From assembly GCF_963676685.1 (NCBI RefSeq), contig NC_092349.1, forward strand, positions 43,262,267-43,326,266: a DNA stretch of 64,000 nt, given 5' to 3'. A model generated the notes under the pieces. The model made no database searches. It was not told where the DNA came from and saw nothing but the letters and a program-made list of their open reading frames with translations. How positions within the stretch are numbered: the stretch's first letter is position 1; every line of letters begins with the position of its first letter. Of this stretch, positions 1-11,787 are shown piece after piece. The position numbers were made by a program, and so were the translations under genes. The stretch comes from Mytilus edulis (lineage: Eukaryota; Mollusca; Bivalvia; Mytilida; Mytilidae).

Positions 1-1223
1 CCTTTACAATGTAAAGTTTTTAAATGATTTAGTTTCAAACATACCGAACAGAAAACGTTAAAATAGAAGTGTATCTAATATGATATGGCTATAGGGCCTT
101 TAACCTTTGAACTTATTCATTCATTTGTGTTATAAAATTTATTAATTTTAATGTGTTCAAGGATCACCGGATATACATTTGAAACCTAAATTAAACATAT
201 TCTACAGAGTTCGATTCGACAGATTAATCATTTAAGTATTTGTTCCTTCTGATATTTCATTATACTGTCCTCTGGCTTAAATAAAATAATATATATCTGT
301 GTACCATTGATTTTTTATGATGTATATATATCTTTCAAAAATAATATAAATGCACAATACCAGGTGAAACTACTAAAACAAAGCAGTGAATTGTGTCGAT
401 AGTGTCTTTACACTAACTCAGCGACGGGGATGACGTTACAAATTTGCAAAAGCAAACTGCGGTTCAAACATTGTTGATTTTAATGTTGTATGATTGCTTC
501 GCATCACGATGCGGAGCTATTAGTTTCAATCGAAATACACGCCATCGTGAATAAATTACTTATCCCGTATAGATGCTGATTGGATGCGGCTGAGATACAG
601 CAACAACTATTGGCTTAAATGAGATAAAGAATTACAGACTTTTCTCGTCCAGGATAAGACATCAAATGCCGGAACATTGACTATGTGTATTTCAGTTCCG
701 ATGAAATGTCATTAATTCATGTCCGTTTTATTATGCATACATTTCACAGATAAATTCAATATTGAAATATCAATTATTAATACGTTTTTATTTGCTTTGT
801 TACTCTGCAATTTGCACGATTTGCTTTGCTAAACAATGTTCATATACAATGTTTACAGAAATGCATTATCTGTAGTTTATAACTTTTGACAATCTAGGCA
901 CACCTCCAGAGTCGTTTCTATTTATAATTGTTTTAATTTTCATCAAGAAATTTCGATTTTTTTTAAAAAGAAGGGGTATATAACGTACACAGACACTCTG
1001 AAAGAACATCCATTTTTTATCAATCAATATATATAAATACCACATACTAATTAACAACAAAATGCATAATAAGACATATAAGACATAAAGCTTTATTGAG
1101 AGTCGGTATATGCAATACTAGCACACATATTACCTTAAATAAGGGTTGAGCGAAGCAGTCCATAGCTTTTTAGAAAGCTAAAACGTGTATAAATTGTTTT
1201 TAATTCTTCATATATTCATACAG
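1..1223. other. AT-rich stretch upstream of the first recognised exon
   Basis: No coding exon is recognisable here. The only local structure I see is a short imperfect hairpin at about 496-517 with GC-rich arms. If the Roc gene downstream has a normal P-loop, the exon carrying it should lie in this stretch or before the window, but I could not find a GxxxxGK(S/T) segment here. Confidence 0.4.
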
Positions 1224-1805
1224 AATCTGAAAGAGAATGTGGACAGAAATTGCAGATAGCATTGGAAAATAGAAAAATTGGTTCTCCAGAAACCTTTGCG
1301 TTAGATAAAGACATTCAATACGTGTCTGACACCACATCAGTCGACATAAACGATCGGTATCCTGAAATATCAACTTTAACGAACGAAGAAATATTATTAA
1401 ATGAAACAGATTCGTCTGATTTACAATCTTCAGACGATCATATTTGTAGTATAAGAGATGATGAGCGAACATTATTGAATGCAGAAAACGCTTTATCTTC
1501 GTCAGACCTAAAAGCTCTAGAAAATACGCTAACGAAGGACGACAAAGGGAATCTTGACGCAGATTTTTCCCGTGTGGAGGAATTCAAGAAACTATTAGAA
1601 AATGTTCATTTAGATTTACTTGAAAGTGCTACAATAGGAAATAATGAAACGACAAACAAAGATATTGTCTCGTTTTCTTTGTGGGACTTTGAAGGCGACA
1701 GCGAATTTTATGGAACATTTCAAGCTTTTCTTTCCAGTTGTGCTGTTTATTTGTTGGTTGTGAATGCATTTGAGGATATCAATGCCTCAAAATCTAAATC
1801 TCGTG
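1224..1805 (+). CDS. Roc exon with G3-like motif
   Basis: The exon is bounded by an acceptor ending at 1223 (tcatacag) and a GTAAG donor at 1806. It is open throughout, about 194 codons. The first two thirds are acidic and low in complexity (many D, E, S, N). The last third holds the Roc core: a strand ending in SLWDFEGD, a helix beginning SEFYGTFQAFLSS, and a strand YLLVVNAFED. In canonical Roc domains the G3 motif is DxxGQ. Here the last position is Asp, so GTP hydrolysis may be altered. The exon begins mid-codon, so it is internal. Confidence 0.75.
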
Positions 1806-4800
1806 GTAAGCATAATAAGCTTGAACATTATGCACCAAAACAAAACAAAATACATTATCAATGAATCTATTTAAGTACTTGCATTTTCTTTATATTTGCA
1901 TTGCTTTCGAAATGAGGTATTATTTATCATTTCATTATTACAGAGTTATATTATTTCACTGTGCAGACTTTTAATGTATGCATGATCATTTAAATATTTT
2001 ATATACCTGTACCTATCAAGTTTAAGAAGAAGAATGAATATGCTAAAAATTATGTCAGATATACACGAGCTTACCAAGTCTAGTTTTGGCAGTGTATGTT
2101 ACCTTCGAAAGTTCAGGCATTTTGTTAGTTGTGATTGGTTGCGTTAAACTATAAAAATAAAGCAAAACATTAAAAATCATCAAAGCCGATAGTAATACAG
2201 TTTTCCTTAAAATCATAGAATACTATATATGTAACCATTAGATGAATTACTTCCGCAAATATTTGTTTATTTTGCCGACAAATAACAAAAGTATCGCAAT
2301 ATATTACAAAGGCTCAAAATGTCTTTGTCTGAGTGAAGCTACTTAATTAGCATAGTCAGCCATAACCAATAAGTAGCGCTATAACCTAGGAACGACTTGG
2401 TTGGTCGTGTAACAACTTCGATGTTGACATGAATATAAATTATTTGGTCATTTTTTTAAATTTACTATTTCAAGGACGACTTTGTTGGTCGTGTATATGG
2501 TCATTTCCATAAAGCGTCACTGATGAATCTTCTATAGACGAAACGCGCGTCCGGCGTTATAAATAATAAGTTTGGTACCTTTGATAAGTATTGGTCAATT
2601 ATACAAAGATTAAAACGTACAAGTTTCTCAAGTTGGAAAATCAAATGAAACACAGTCTATGGAAGAAGCGAATCGATAAAAACTTTTCTTATATCAACGA
2701 GCGATATTGTCTTATATCAACGAGCGATATTGTCTTATATCAACGAGCGATATTGTCTTATATCAACGAGTTGCATTGTGGGACATTTCAGACGAATGTT
2801 AGCATTTGTACGAAGAAAGGCAGATTTCTCGGTATAAAGTATTGACTCTTTTCTTAAAACAGGGTAAGATTTAACACGACATACGTCTGCTGTATAATTT
2901 CCATGAATTATTTTATGTAATAACAAGCAAGGTGTATTTAAACGAGAAAATTGAATTGTTGAATAAATGGAACATAAATGCACGATTTATCATTTGTTGA
3001 TGTAAACATTCCATAATTATCATGTAGCAAATTCAGTCGAATGCAATTGAGATGAATTCAATTGTTTGATAAGCCAATATAACTTATAAGTAAAAGATAC
3101 TGCTATATTTTATTATATCAATGCGATGTTTGTTTTATATCATAGCGATGTTGGTTTTTTTTTATATCAAAAATTTTTGAATGCGATACTTTTCTAATAT
3201 AACTGCTATAGTTTTCTAATATACAACGAATACGATGACACGTCACAATGCATGTCAAGAAAACCGCAAACATAATTTACAAACTTAGTTCATGACCGGC
3301 TTAATGTTTGAGGATCAATATCACTAAAATTTCGTATCTGTAACAAAATAAAAGCTTACATGAACTTATAATTTCGAAAATGTTGCTTGACCCTATTGAT
3401 AGTTGAAAGTGTTAACAACCTGTTCAGTCTATTGTTTTCAATCACATGGTTTAACCGACTAATTCTATTTGAAGTGATGATGCAATGGCGGAATTTAAAT
3501 GCGGCTGTAAATAGTCTACCGGCCTATTAGATTCTAATATAGGTCCAGTGGCCGATCAACGTATTTGAAGTGGGACATATGGTTGGAACTCCCCCCCACC
3601 CTTTATCCTGGGTTTGAAACCCCCCTTTGAAAACGGCTGGATCCACCCTTGAGGTCCCACTGCTATAGCCCATCCACATGGGTAATATCGAAATAGACAA
3701 AAAATATCATTACTTAAAAGGAAAAAAAAACAGTCATTCAAACAATCCAATCCAATACCAATGAATATGCAAATGGTAAAATCAATATTCCAAACAATTA
3801 AAATGTACAAATGCTGATGTCCCGAACTTTGAAGATACTAACTGAGTAGCCTCAGACTTTAAATTGAACAGCTTCAGATACAACAAAAATCAAAAATCTT
3901 GTCAAACAGAAAATGTATTTGTTATTAACATAGAAAAAATATTGAGAAGGAAAACAGTTCTTTTTGGATATCAAAGACTTTCCTCGTTGGTAAATCGATA
4001 TCTCTATGAATATAATCAGCTCGCCGCGTGGACGCTGATTCACATCGCGATGACCGTGAGGGCATTCCCATGTATTGTTGCCACAGAGATTTGACTTTCG
4101 TTTTTGACTAGTAACCGATCGTATAAATACGCATACATTTCTTAGTGCAAAATAACAATCCGTATCGCTTGTTATAGATTCATTTCTTCATTGAATACTA
4201 AAAAAAATATTTAGAAAACAAATAAATAAGATGTAAATGTCTGTTGACGTTAGAAATGTGTATATATCTTTTCTATATTTACAAATTTAGATCGTTCATT
4301 GTGTTTTTATGGTATTTTTATTGACGTAATCGTTCTTGTACCATCATAACTGTCGTTACTGTTAAAGCTTTAGAAGTGTGCTAGTTCATATTGCACTTTT
4401 AACAAAAGATTCAGCAGCCAAATGAGGCTTTTGGAGGACTGGAAAGCAGTTTCTTATAAGGGGAAATTTTAAAGATTTAGAAATATAAGAAGATGGTGCA
4501 TGAGTTCGAATAAGACAACTTTCCATCAAAGTAATAATTTGTTTCAAGTAAACCATTATAGATCAAAGTAGGGCCTTAAACACGGAGCGGAGCCTTGGCT
4601 CACAACGAACACCATGCTATACAGGAACCAAAACATTACTAGTGTTAAACCATTCAAACAGATATATATTATTTCGGTGCGTTCATGATAAAATTTGCTA
4701 AATGCTTTACATGTGAACAATAGTTTTGATACTTAGCTATTTGATTACACCATTGTTTATTAAACCCCATCGGTACTGGCATTTTCAAATTATTAAAATA

Positions 4801-7800
4801 GTGAATTGAACCTGGTTTTATAGCGCTAAACCTTTCACGTGTATGACATTCTCATCAAATTCTGTCATATTTACAACGATGCGTGAACAAAACAGACATA
4901 AGGTAAAATTGTCAAAATATGGGTACAGCTGTCAAATATTAATACTAATAAGTACTAATATTGATATAACAAAAACACCGCTATGATGTTTTAAAAGTAT
5001 CGCATTGATATTAGAACTAATAGCATTTGTATATTTATGTATATAAGAAAAACACAGCACTTCAAATTTTACACGGACATAAACGTTTGCTTTTTACTAA
5101 CTTCTGAATGCATATTTTGACGCAATTGTTTTTTATATTTGAACAATAAGTTTTGAAGATAGTATTTTCCGCATGGAATGTCTGCATATTTACAATTGAT
5201 ATTAGACAATATCGCTATGGGATATAAGAAAAGTTTTTATCGATTCGCTTCTTCTATAGACTGAAACATCTAAAAGTTTATTGATTAAGTTTTAAAAAAA
5301 ATTAATTGGCATGAACATACATAGCTTTATCGCTCTCAATCAGTTTTGAAACTGCAAGAATCCATTTTTAGCTGTAATAATTTTAAATATTTGACTTAAC
5401 CAGCAAATGAGTAGTTTTGATACATTATAAAAGATTGCTATCGAAATATGTTTATTACTTTTTTTAGATAGCCTTAGCCAAAAAAGTATAGCAACAGTTT
5501 ATAAAAGCTGTAAAATTTAATATTAGATTGAAAATTTTTGACCAATACTTTTATCAATTGATATACTAGTAGTTGTATTACGTTTCACTGGTCTATTGGA
5601 ATATCACTTCAAACTAACATAGAATTAGAAAAACACAGGTATCGCAGAAGATAATGTTGGTCGTATAACAACTTCGGTGTTGACATGAATATCAATTGAA
5701 TGGTCATTTTTATAAATTTACTCTTGGCAAAAGTATGAAAAACGTGTCATGTAAATAAAATAATTCGCAACGTATATGAATGGTTAACAGTTTCCATATT
5801 TGGTGGAGAAAACAAATAATGACAAAGAGGATAAAAGTGAGCTTCTTTACTTATACGAATTTTAATTCAACAAACTCATATCACTGGGTAAAATTTAATA
5901 TAAAGTTTTAATAAAGCCTGAATTGTACTTTTTCATTAAAATGTTGGAGTGATTAAAGAAAAGGTTAATCGGAACGTAAGAATTGCTGATTTAGAATAAC
6001 AAAAAAACTGATATACCTCAAGATTAAAAAAAAATGAGAAACGTCAAATATGAACAACAGATGATTTGTAAAGTATTGTCACAATTTTGTAGCTTTTACA
6101 GAACGCTTGTTCGGGTAGCTAGAGTTGTTGATAGAAGAGGGACGAAAGATACCAGAGGGACAGTCAAACTCATAGATCGGAAATAAACTGACAACGTCAG
6201 TTCCTTGGTGATAGTCTTGGTGATTTTCTGCATAGTAACATTTCCGTGTTTTTCTTTGATTCGTTTTCTCTGTTTATTTGAGCCATTTTATAACAATTTG
6301 AATTTGTTGTATAACAGAATACTTTTTGTAATCACCATATTAAAAAGATAGTAAAAGGTTTACCTTAGTATGTCCATTATAGTACGTGAAATATAAGACA
6401 AGTAACATAGAAATAATTTTCACGTTAATATGTAGATATGATTTATTAATATATTATAATTTGCGTGTTGTAGATTATATTAAACGGTGGTTTAACATCT
6501 TTCACTGCTTTTGCTCGGCGTTAAAGAACACAAAAGAAAAAGGGCGAATTTGCAAGACACAAAATCCACCTGTTATTGCTGTTGGTACCAACACTGACCG
6601 ATTCAAGGTATAGTTTTGTACAATTTTAGAAATAAAAGGATATGTTTTCAACAAGGGATTAATGGACGAACATGTAAAAACTAAGGGTCATCGATAGACC
6701 TCCAACAATGTTTAAATCGATTTAACCAGTTTCAATCTGATACGGTCATTTTGATCCGAACAATCAATCATTAAGTCATAGTAATAACCATTCAGATAAT
6801 TTGCTTTGAGTCAATTAAGATATGTTCAGTCTAGGTTTAAACTGTTCAGTAATTGTTCATTACGTATAAGATACAATACAAATGTAACAAAGAAACAGGC
6901 CGGAAACAACCGTTGCCGGATAGTTTTTCTGCACGAGTAGTCAGGTCAACCTGACTACAAGTGCAGAAAAACTATACGGTAGGTTGTTTCCGGCCTTTTT
7001 TTTGTTACTTTTGTTTTGTATCTGACTTGTACGACGTTTCACGGAAGAAGTATTACATTTTTCAAGACTGATCATTTTTAAATGGCCTCAAAGCAGTTAA
7101 TGTAAGTTATAGAATAAAGTAAACACGTTTTTGTTTTTATTTCCCTTCAACCGAGTTTTTTTTCTACAAAATAAAATCAGGAATCCAATAATTTGACAAA
7201 AAAAAGAACCATTTCATGTCACATTTGATACTTTTAAAATGCAAATTCGTAAAAAGTAATATATGAAAGAAATATTATTTTGGTAAATAAGATATCGTTT
7301 GATTTTATGGGTGAAACGGAAAGCGGGGAAAACAGGGAGAGGGGGGGCTAAATTGATTTGAAATAAACAGGCTGTTCCACGCCCCCTATTCCTCCTTTAA
7401 AAAATTGTTTGCTGCCAAATACATGCATTCAACATTCAGTGGGGGGAGGGGGGTCCGGGAGTTGGAACCCCCTTTTTTGGACGATTTATGTATTTTAATG
7501 GAGACATATAGTTGGACATTTTTTTCCTGGGTTGGGAACCCCTTTCTTAAAATGGATGGATCCGCCCCTGATAGATTTGAAGGCAACTTAAATATAAATT
7601 CAATAACAATATAAATGTAACAAAAGAAAACACTTTTTACTTATATGATCAATCGTGAATTGGTGAGTTAATAAGGATTTTATCTTTTGGTGAGATTTGA
7701 TTTTCATTTGCATATTTCCTGTCTCTTTTGATTGAAATATAAACGTCGGTATCATCATTTCTTTACTTTCAGCATTGTCCAAAATGGTATTCATGTCCAT

Positions 7801-10672
7801 GTATTAAAGAAAATACGTTTATTGACCGAATATTTTGCTCCATAAGAAACGGGTGTGATATGTTCTTTTCTGAATATATTAACTATTTACCTTTACAACG
7901 CCATCACCCAATATTTATAATGTTTTTAAATTAACAATATTATATATATACGGTATTCGAAAAATCAGCATTGTCCAAAATGGTATTCATGTCCATGTAT
8001 TAAAGAAAATACGTTTATTGACCGAATATTTTGCTCCATAAGAAACGGGTGTGATATGTTCTTTTCTGAATATATTAACAATTAAGGTCTGGTTTTGGCC
8101 CAAGAAAATAAAATGTTTGATAACTTTTTCAAATTGGAACATAATCTTTAGAAATGCATAGAGTCAAGAAATATAAATAAAAAACATTAAGATTCTTAAA
8201 TGATGACGTCACAATTACGTCATAATATATACTGTTTTCACAAAAACGATAAAAATTCAGAATTTATGCAGTTTTCTATCTTTATTTCTGTTGTGGAAAC
8301 ATCGTGCGCAGCCCAGAAACAACAAAATAATTTAACTGAAGCTTTATCATTACTATTGACAAAATCTCACCAAACATAAAGTTGTTTCTTGGGTGCGCAC
8401 ATACTTTTCCAATCGAAAATATACTTAACAATTTGATGAAAAACAAGGAAAATCACAAAATTTTACAAAATATGCAAATTAAGGCATGATTTGTTGCCAT
8501 GGTAACTTGTTTAATGTCCAAAATTATTTTGTTTTTCTGAATACCCTCTACCTGAGATACTTTTCAGTAATTTTAAAATATGTATGATAACTTTTAAATT
8601 TGCAGTAATTTTTGGGCCAAATAAGGGCCTTATTGCCCCTACTCATTTGTGATTTGCTTTACCATAGTAATTTTTTTCTCATAAAATTTGGGATCAAAAT
8701 ATGTTTTGTAAGGAGTTTAAACATACCCCCATCCCTTTTTGAAATTAAATGTTGAATCCCTTAGTGTACTGATATGAATAGTATTTTACTGGAAATGTTT
8801 AAAAAAATATATATATTGATGCTAACGTAAATATTTTATTTAAAAAAAAGACAGGAAATATGTCGGTGAACCAAAAAGTTCAAATCTAATTGAAAGTTAA
8901 AGTGCCCATGAACTCACTGATCATGCACGAGTGATTCTATTCATAAAAAGTGTCCGTGTAACAACTAAAAAGAGTCCGTTTATCGTCTTAAAAGAGTCCG
9001 TGTAACACCCTTTAATGTTCTGTTTTTCTATAGCTCTGAGGGGGCAAAGTCGTACAACTCATTATAAACATCAATATTATTCTGAATTGTCTAAAAAGGT
9101 AATATACTGAACATTACTAAATTGACTGCAAGCTAATTGTCTATAAAAACTCAATTTACTGTAGTCACTTGTACATTAAATTTAGTCTAGTCAGTTATTT
9201 TTATTATATTTCAAATAGGAATAATAAAAAGAAAAGTCGTAGTGTATCATTATATTATTGAATCACGTACAAATATGATATTTTGCAAATATTGCTGAAC
9301 AAACATAGTAATTGCCGTAATAAATAATTATCGAAATCTAATTCGCATTTAAGAATTTCATATTTTGAACAGATGATGCTAGAATGTGTACTTTATTCAA
9401 GATAGCAATCAATAAGATATAATTTTTTTTATAAAGTTAGAAGAATTGGACGAAAAGACAAACACTTTTCGTGATGAACTGTGTAATATTGCAAGAAATG
9501 CTAGTTCTGAAAACACAGGCACTCTGAGAGAGGTTTTCGTTTGCTCAACTACTAGTGACGATAACGGAATGTTTGATGAGATACGTAAAGAAATTTCCAA
9601 GCATATAAAAAGGCTGCCAGGTTGGGGTGTGAAAGTGCCGGTTAGATGGGTTGTTCTCGAGGAATTTCTACGGAAATTAAAAGCAAACGGAACTTTTATT
9701 CTACAGTTACAAGTGTTAATCGAAATCGCAAGAGACAAACGAATTGGCATTTCAGATTATAAGGAGTTATTACTATTTTTGCACTTTAACCATGAAGTAG
9801 GAAACATTATTTTCTTCGCAGATGACGACTTAGAAGATTATGTAATTCTTGATCCTAAGTGGTTAGCACAAGCGTTTAGATGTTTTATGACAGACAGACA
9901 TAAGTTAAGCGTTAGGGTTATGGCAACAAAAGATTTCCAAAAATTGCAGGTCACGGGAGAAATGAGCGACTTAATTATTTCGGAATTGCTTAGTTCAAAT
10001 CAATATTACAATTTTGTTACCCACAAGTCTTACCTTCTGAAGGTAATGAACAAATTTGATATTCTTATGAAATATAGGAATACAGACTTGAAAGATGTTT
10101 TATACATGCCATTTATGATACAAGACACAAACTGGCAAAATGTATGCACATATTTTGCTACCGAAAAGAACAAAAAGTCATCATGGCTGTGTTTTGAATT
10201 CGAATTTTTACCTCCGGCATTCTTCAATCATATTCTTTGTATCTTTATTAGGAAATATGAAGTAAGCATGTTTATGCTAGACAATAAACAAATGTCTGCT
10301 ATCAGTCGAACATTTGGGCTTTTTGATCTTGATACTTCAGGTAGGGAACTAGTAGTTTTACGAACATTTGAAAATGTTATAGCTATACAGTTGTGGACTC
10401 ACACTGACACAAATATGGATCCATTAAATGAGGCAGAAAAATTGAGAAAAAGTCTGCAGTACTATATATCAAAAGTTTCCATAAAGTATAGATTGCATGT
10501 TGATTATAATATATATCCAAAGTGCAGAAGCGGCGACTTTACACAAAGCGGGAAAAAAGTATTTTCTGAATTGGAAAAGATATCTCATCTCAAATGTTTA
10601 GAACACAATGTAATGCACGACACAGATGATTTGTATTTGCCATGGTATCCTGTCCAGAAACGTAATCAGAAT
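1224..10672 (+). CDS. Roc-COR (Roco-type) GTPase module, exons 1224-1805, 6474-6607 and 9441-10672
   Basis: This is a multi-exon gene of the Roco family: a Ras-like Roc GTPase domain followed by a COR (C-terminal of Roc) domain. Such proteins act as intracellular GTP-dependent scaffolds, and in bivalves many lack the kinase of LRRK proteins. Seen in sequence: a switch II/G3-like WDFEGD followed by a hydrophobic strand (exon 1), a G4-like VGTNTD (exon 2) and a long COR exon. Exon 1 to exon 2 joins cleanly (1 nt + 2 nt of a codon, phase 1). Exon 2 ends in phase 0, but the COR exon needs one preceding base, so a short exon of length 3n+1 probably lies between 6608 and 9440. The start codon and P-loop were not found. 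The COR exon ends at a GTAAGT donor, so the gene continues, most simply into the HSPA12 exons downstream. Confidence 0.75.
1866..2391. other. Intron sequence, no feature
   Basis: Part of the first recognised intron. AT-rich, with no exon-like segment seen. It leads into a retrozyme-like repeat at 2392. Confidence 0.4.
2392..2592 (+). mobile_element. Retrozyme-like repeat, subfamily 1 copy A
   Basis: A dispersed element carrying a hammerhead ribozyme fold near its 3' side. Its 5' part (ttggtcgtgtaacaact, gttgacatgaatat, ggtcatttttttaaattta) is shared with the truncated copy at 5655-5720. Its 3' part (hammerhead, then GGTACCTTTGATAA) is shared with the copies at 21331-21505 and 48265-48440. 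It lies within the Roc intron. Confidence 0.7.
2514..2557 (+). ncRNA. Hammerhead ribozyme (degenerate copy)
   Basis: Core CTGATGA at 2520-2526 and GAAA at 2540-2543, followed by the palindrome ACGCGCGT and C at 2551 (cleavage would follow 2551). Two changes weaken it. Stem II reads ATCT/AGAC, so its closing pair is A-C. The base after the cleavage site is C, which cannot pair with A2519. Probably a decayed copy. Confidence 0.7.
2688..2770. repeat. 23-bp tandem repeat, about 3.6 units
   Basis: Three perfect 23-bp units (2688-2710, 2711-2733, 2734-2756), each starting cttatatcaacgag, followed by a partial fourth. The words atatcaa and gcgat recur loosely around 3115-3200, suggesting an older, decayed extension of the array. 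Confidence 0.9.
3570..3652. repeat. GGATCCA/hAT-like MITE fragment
   Basis: A C-rich segment ending gaaaacggctggatccaccc. It is related by inverted orientation to 25255-25402 and to the end of 7375-7575. The GGGGCGGATCCA-type end is typical of hAT-related MITEs; the classification is an inference. Confidence 0.4.
4485..4680 (+). repeat. Dispersed repeat family A copy
   Basis: A diverged copy of the family best seen at 13372-13830 and 19095-19560. Shared words include agacaactttccatcaaagt, gtaaaccatta, gagccttggctcaca and gtgttaaaccattcaaac. Confidence 0.7.
5655..5720 (+). repeat. Retrozyme subfamily 1 fragment lacking the ribozyme
   Basis: The segment gttggtcgtataacaactt through ataaatttact matches the 5' part of the element at 2392. 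The element is cut short here, and no CTGATGA core follows. Confidence 0.65.
6135..6200 (+). repeat. Dispersed repeat family C fragment
   Basis: The segment gagggacgaaagatacc, gacagtcaaactcata and aactgacaacg matches the start of the longer copy at 17615-17810. Confidence 0.65.
6474..6607 (+). CDS. Roc exon with G4-like motif
   Basis: A short exon of 134 nt between acceptor TAG (ends 6473) and donor GTATAG (6608). Together with the last base of the previous exon it codes for about 45 residues: a helix beginning DYIKRWFN, then a basic linker, then NPPVIAVGTNTDRFK. VGTNTD matches the guanine-specificity G4 motif (N/TKxD; TNTD here). The codon split at the 5' border matches exon 1 exactly, which supports the splice. 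Confidence 0.75.
6869..7023. mobile_element. Foldback (palindromic) MITE, 155 bp
   Basis: Two arms of about 75 bp are inverted copies around a centre near 6945-6951 (tcaggtcaacctga). The best-matching blocks are ggccggaaacaacc against ggttgtttccggcc, and tagtttttctgcac against gtgcagaaaaacta. The outer ends are agatacaa and ttgtatct. No coding capacity. It lies in the intron between the Roc and COR exons. Confidence 0.8.
7375..7575. repeat. GGATCCA/hAT-like MITE copy
   Basis: G-rich and C-rich blocks with an end reading aaaatggatggatccgcccc, followed by tga. Related to 3570-3652 and 25255-25402. A 69-codon reading frame across it is a by-product of base composition. Confidence 0.45.
7769..7883 (+). 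repeat. 115-bp direct repeat, copy 1
   Basis: Base-for-base the same as 7965-8079 as far as I can read. The copies are separated by 81 bp of AT-rich DNA. The identity points to a recent local duplication. Confidence 0.9.
7965..8079 (+). repeat. 115-bp direct repeat, copy 2
   Basis: Second copy of the segment at 7769-7883, starting tcagcattgtccaaaatgg and ending tctgaatatattaac. Confidence 0.9.
8080..9440. other. Intron sequence before the COR exon
   Basis: No mobile element recognised. The missing short Roc exon (length 3n+1) should lie somewhere in 6608-9440, but I could not place it with confidence. Short repeats of agagtccgt occur at about 8950-9002. Confidence 0.3.
9441..10672 (+). CDS. 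COR-domain exon
   Basis: A long exon (1232 nt, about 410 codons) between acceptor TTAG (ends 9440) and donor GTAAGT (10673). It begins with the end of the Roc domain (LDEKTNTF, then a strand VREVFVCSTT-like segment, FDEIRKEI). The COR hallmark segment follows (VPVRWVVLEEFLRKL, then LLLFLHFNHEVGNIIFF, LDPKWLAQAFRCF). The C-terminal part has the CLEH...LYLPW segment seen near the end of COR regions. It is uninterrupted and looks under constraint. Reading past the donor would add only 10 codons before a stop. Confidence 0.85.
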
Positions 10673-11292
10673 GTAAGTAAAAACATGTATGGCGTGTGCT
10701 AATTTTAAAAAAAACTTAAAAACTTAAAACTCTTCGCTTTCGCTGAAGTTTAACATTAATACCTTTACATAATCCTTTTCTCGATATTCATCATCTTTCT
10801 TTATTTTAGCTTGCAGCAATTTAACGTATACACGTAAAGATATTTAAATATTTAATTTCAAGTAATCTACGATCTTCTAAGAAATCGTATTTTTTGTCAC
10901 CAAGGACGTTGAGTGCGATATGTATGTGTATTCTGATGATGGCAGTGGTAGTGTTAACTATTTGTATATAGCTTAATAAATCTTAAAAGGCTAGTAGGGG
11001 TCGACAATATGATATAGTTGTTTAATCTATAATGAGTCAACTGAAGATTTAAGTGATTTTTAATAAGTTTTTAATATAGTATTGCTCTGTTGTTTTTTTT
11101 GGTTTTTTTTTGTTTTTTTTGGCTAAATGCAATTACTGTACTATATTTTGACTCTGGTGAAGGATAATTTTTGAAGTTAACATCATTTGTTGGTAATATA
11201 TATCAGACCTGTGAACGTTTATTATCATCTGTATGTATCCCTCTTCGTCATCAGTCGTTGCTTTAACAAACATAATTCAATTTTTTGTCCAG

Positions 11293-11331
11293 ACTTTTCC
11301 GAGTTGATCAGACCTTGTATATCTACCAGCG
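11293..11331 (+). other. Possible non-coding mini-exon
   Basis: A 39-nt segment flanked by cag and by a strong GTAAGTAT donor. In the phase set by the COR exon (0) it contains TGA after four codons, and no other phase links both neighbours. It may be a 5'-UTR exon of an independent HSPA12 gene, an alternative exon, or chance. Confidence 0.25.
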
Positions 11332-11487
11332 GTAAGTATCGGATGTAATTTTTTCTAAATCAAAACATCTTCTGTAAAATGTTCTCAATCCTACAATTGA
11401 TGTCAAGTATCGAAATAAATTCATATGGTGTTGAAACCAATAAACGACACATTTATATTTATATTTAAACTTGTTACTTCATTACAG

Positions 11488-11787
11488 CAAATTCTTCCAG
11501 ATAAAGTTATTGTAGCAGCAATTGACTTTGGAACGGCAAATTCCGGATATGCTTATTGCAATAAATCAGATTTTAAAGAATCCGGATTTAATGCTAAAAT
11601 TTATTGTAAGCATTGGAAAATACATGGAAAAGTGACATACAAATCTCCTACGTCTGTGTTGTTTAACCCTGATAAATCGTTTCACAGTTTTGGGTTTGAA
11701 GCAGAGGAATTTTATCGCGAAAAGTCAGATTCTATAGATTTTACAAAATGGTACTTCTTCAGGAATTTCAAAATGCTACTTTACAAG
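11488..11787 (+). CDS. HSPA12 exon 1 (phosphate-1 motif)
   Basis: The acceptor (pyrimidine-rich, ttacag) ends at 11487 and the donor GTACGA is at 11788. It codes for 100 residues from QILPDKVIVAAIDFGTANSGY to FFRNFKMLLYK. IDFGT is the first ATP-phosphate motif. The in-frame ATG at 11425 lies in the polypyrimidine/intron part, so I do not use it as the start. Confidence 0.85.

Noticed and set aside
9409-9750. 113-codon minus-strand frame
   Set aside because: It is opposite the COR exon, which has clear domain motifs and splice sites.
11293-11331. 39-nt exon linking COR to HSPA12
   Set aside because: It has good splice borders, but in the required phase it contains TGA and no phase fits both neighbours. 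Kept only as a low-confidence non-coding exon.
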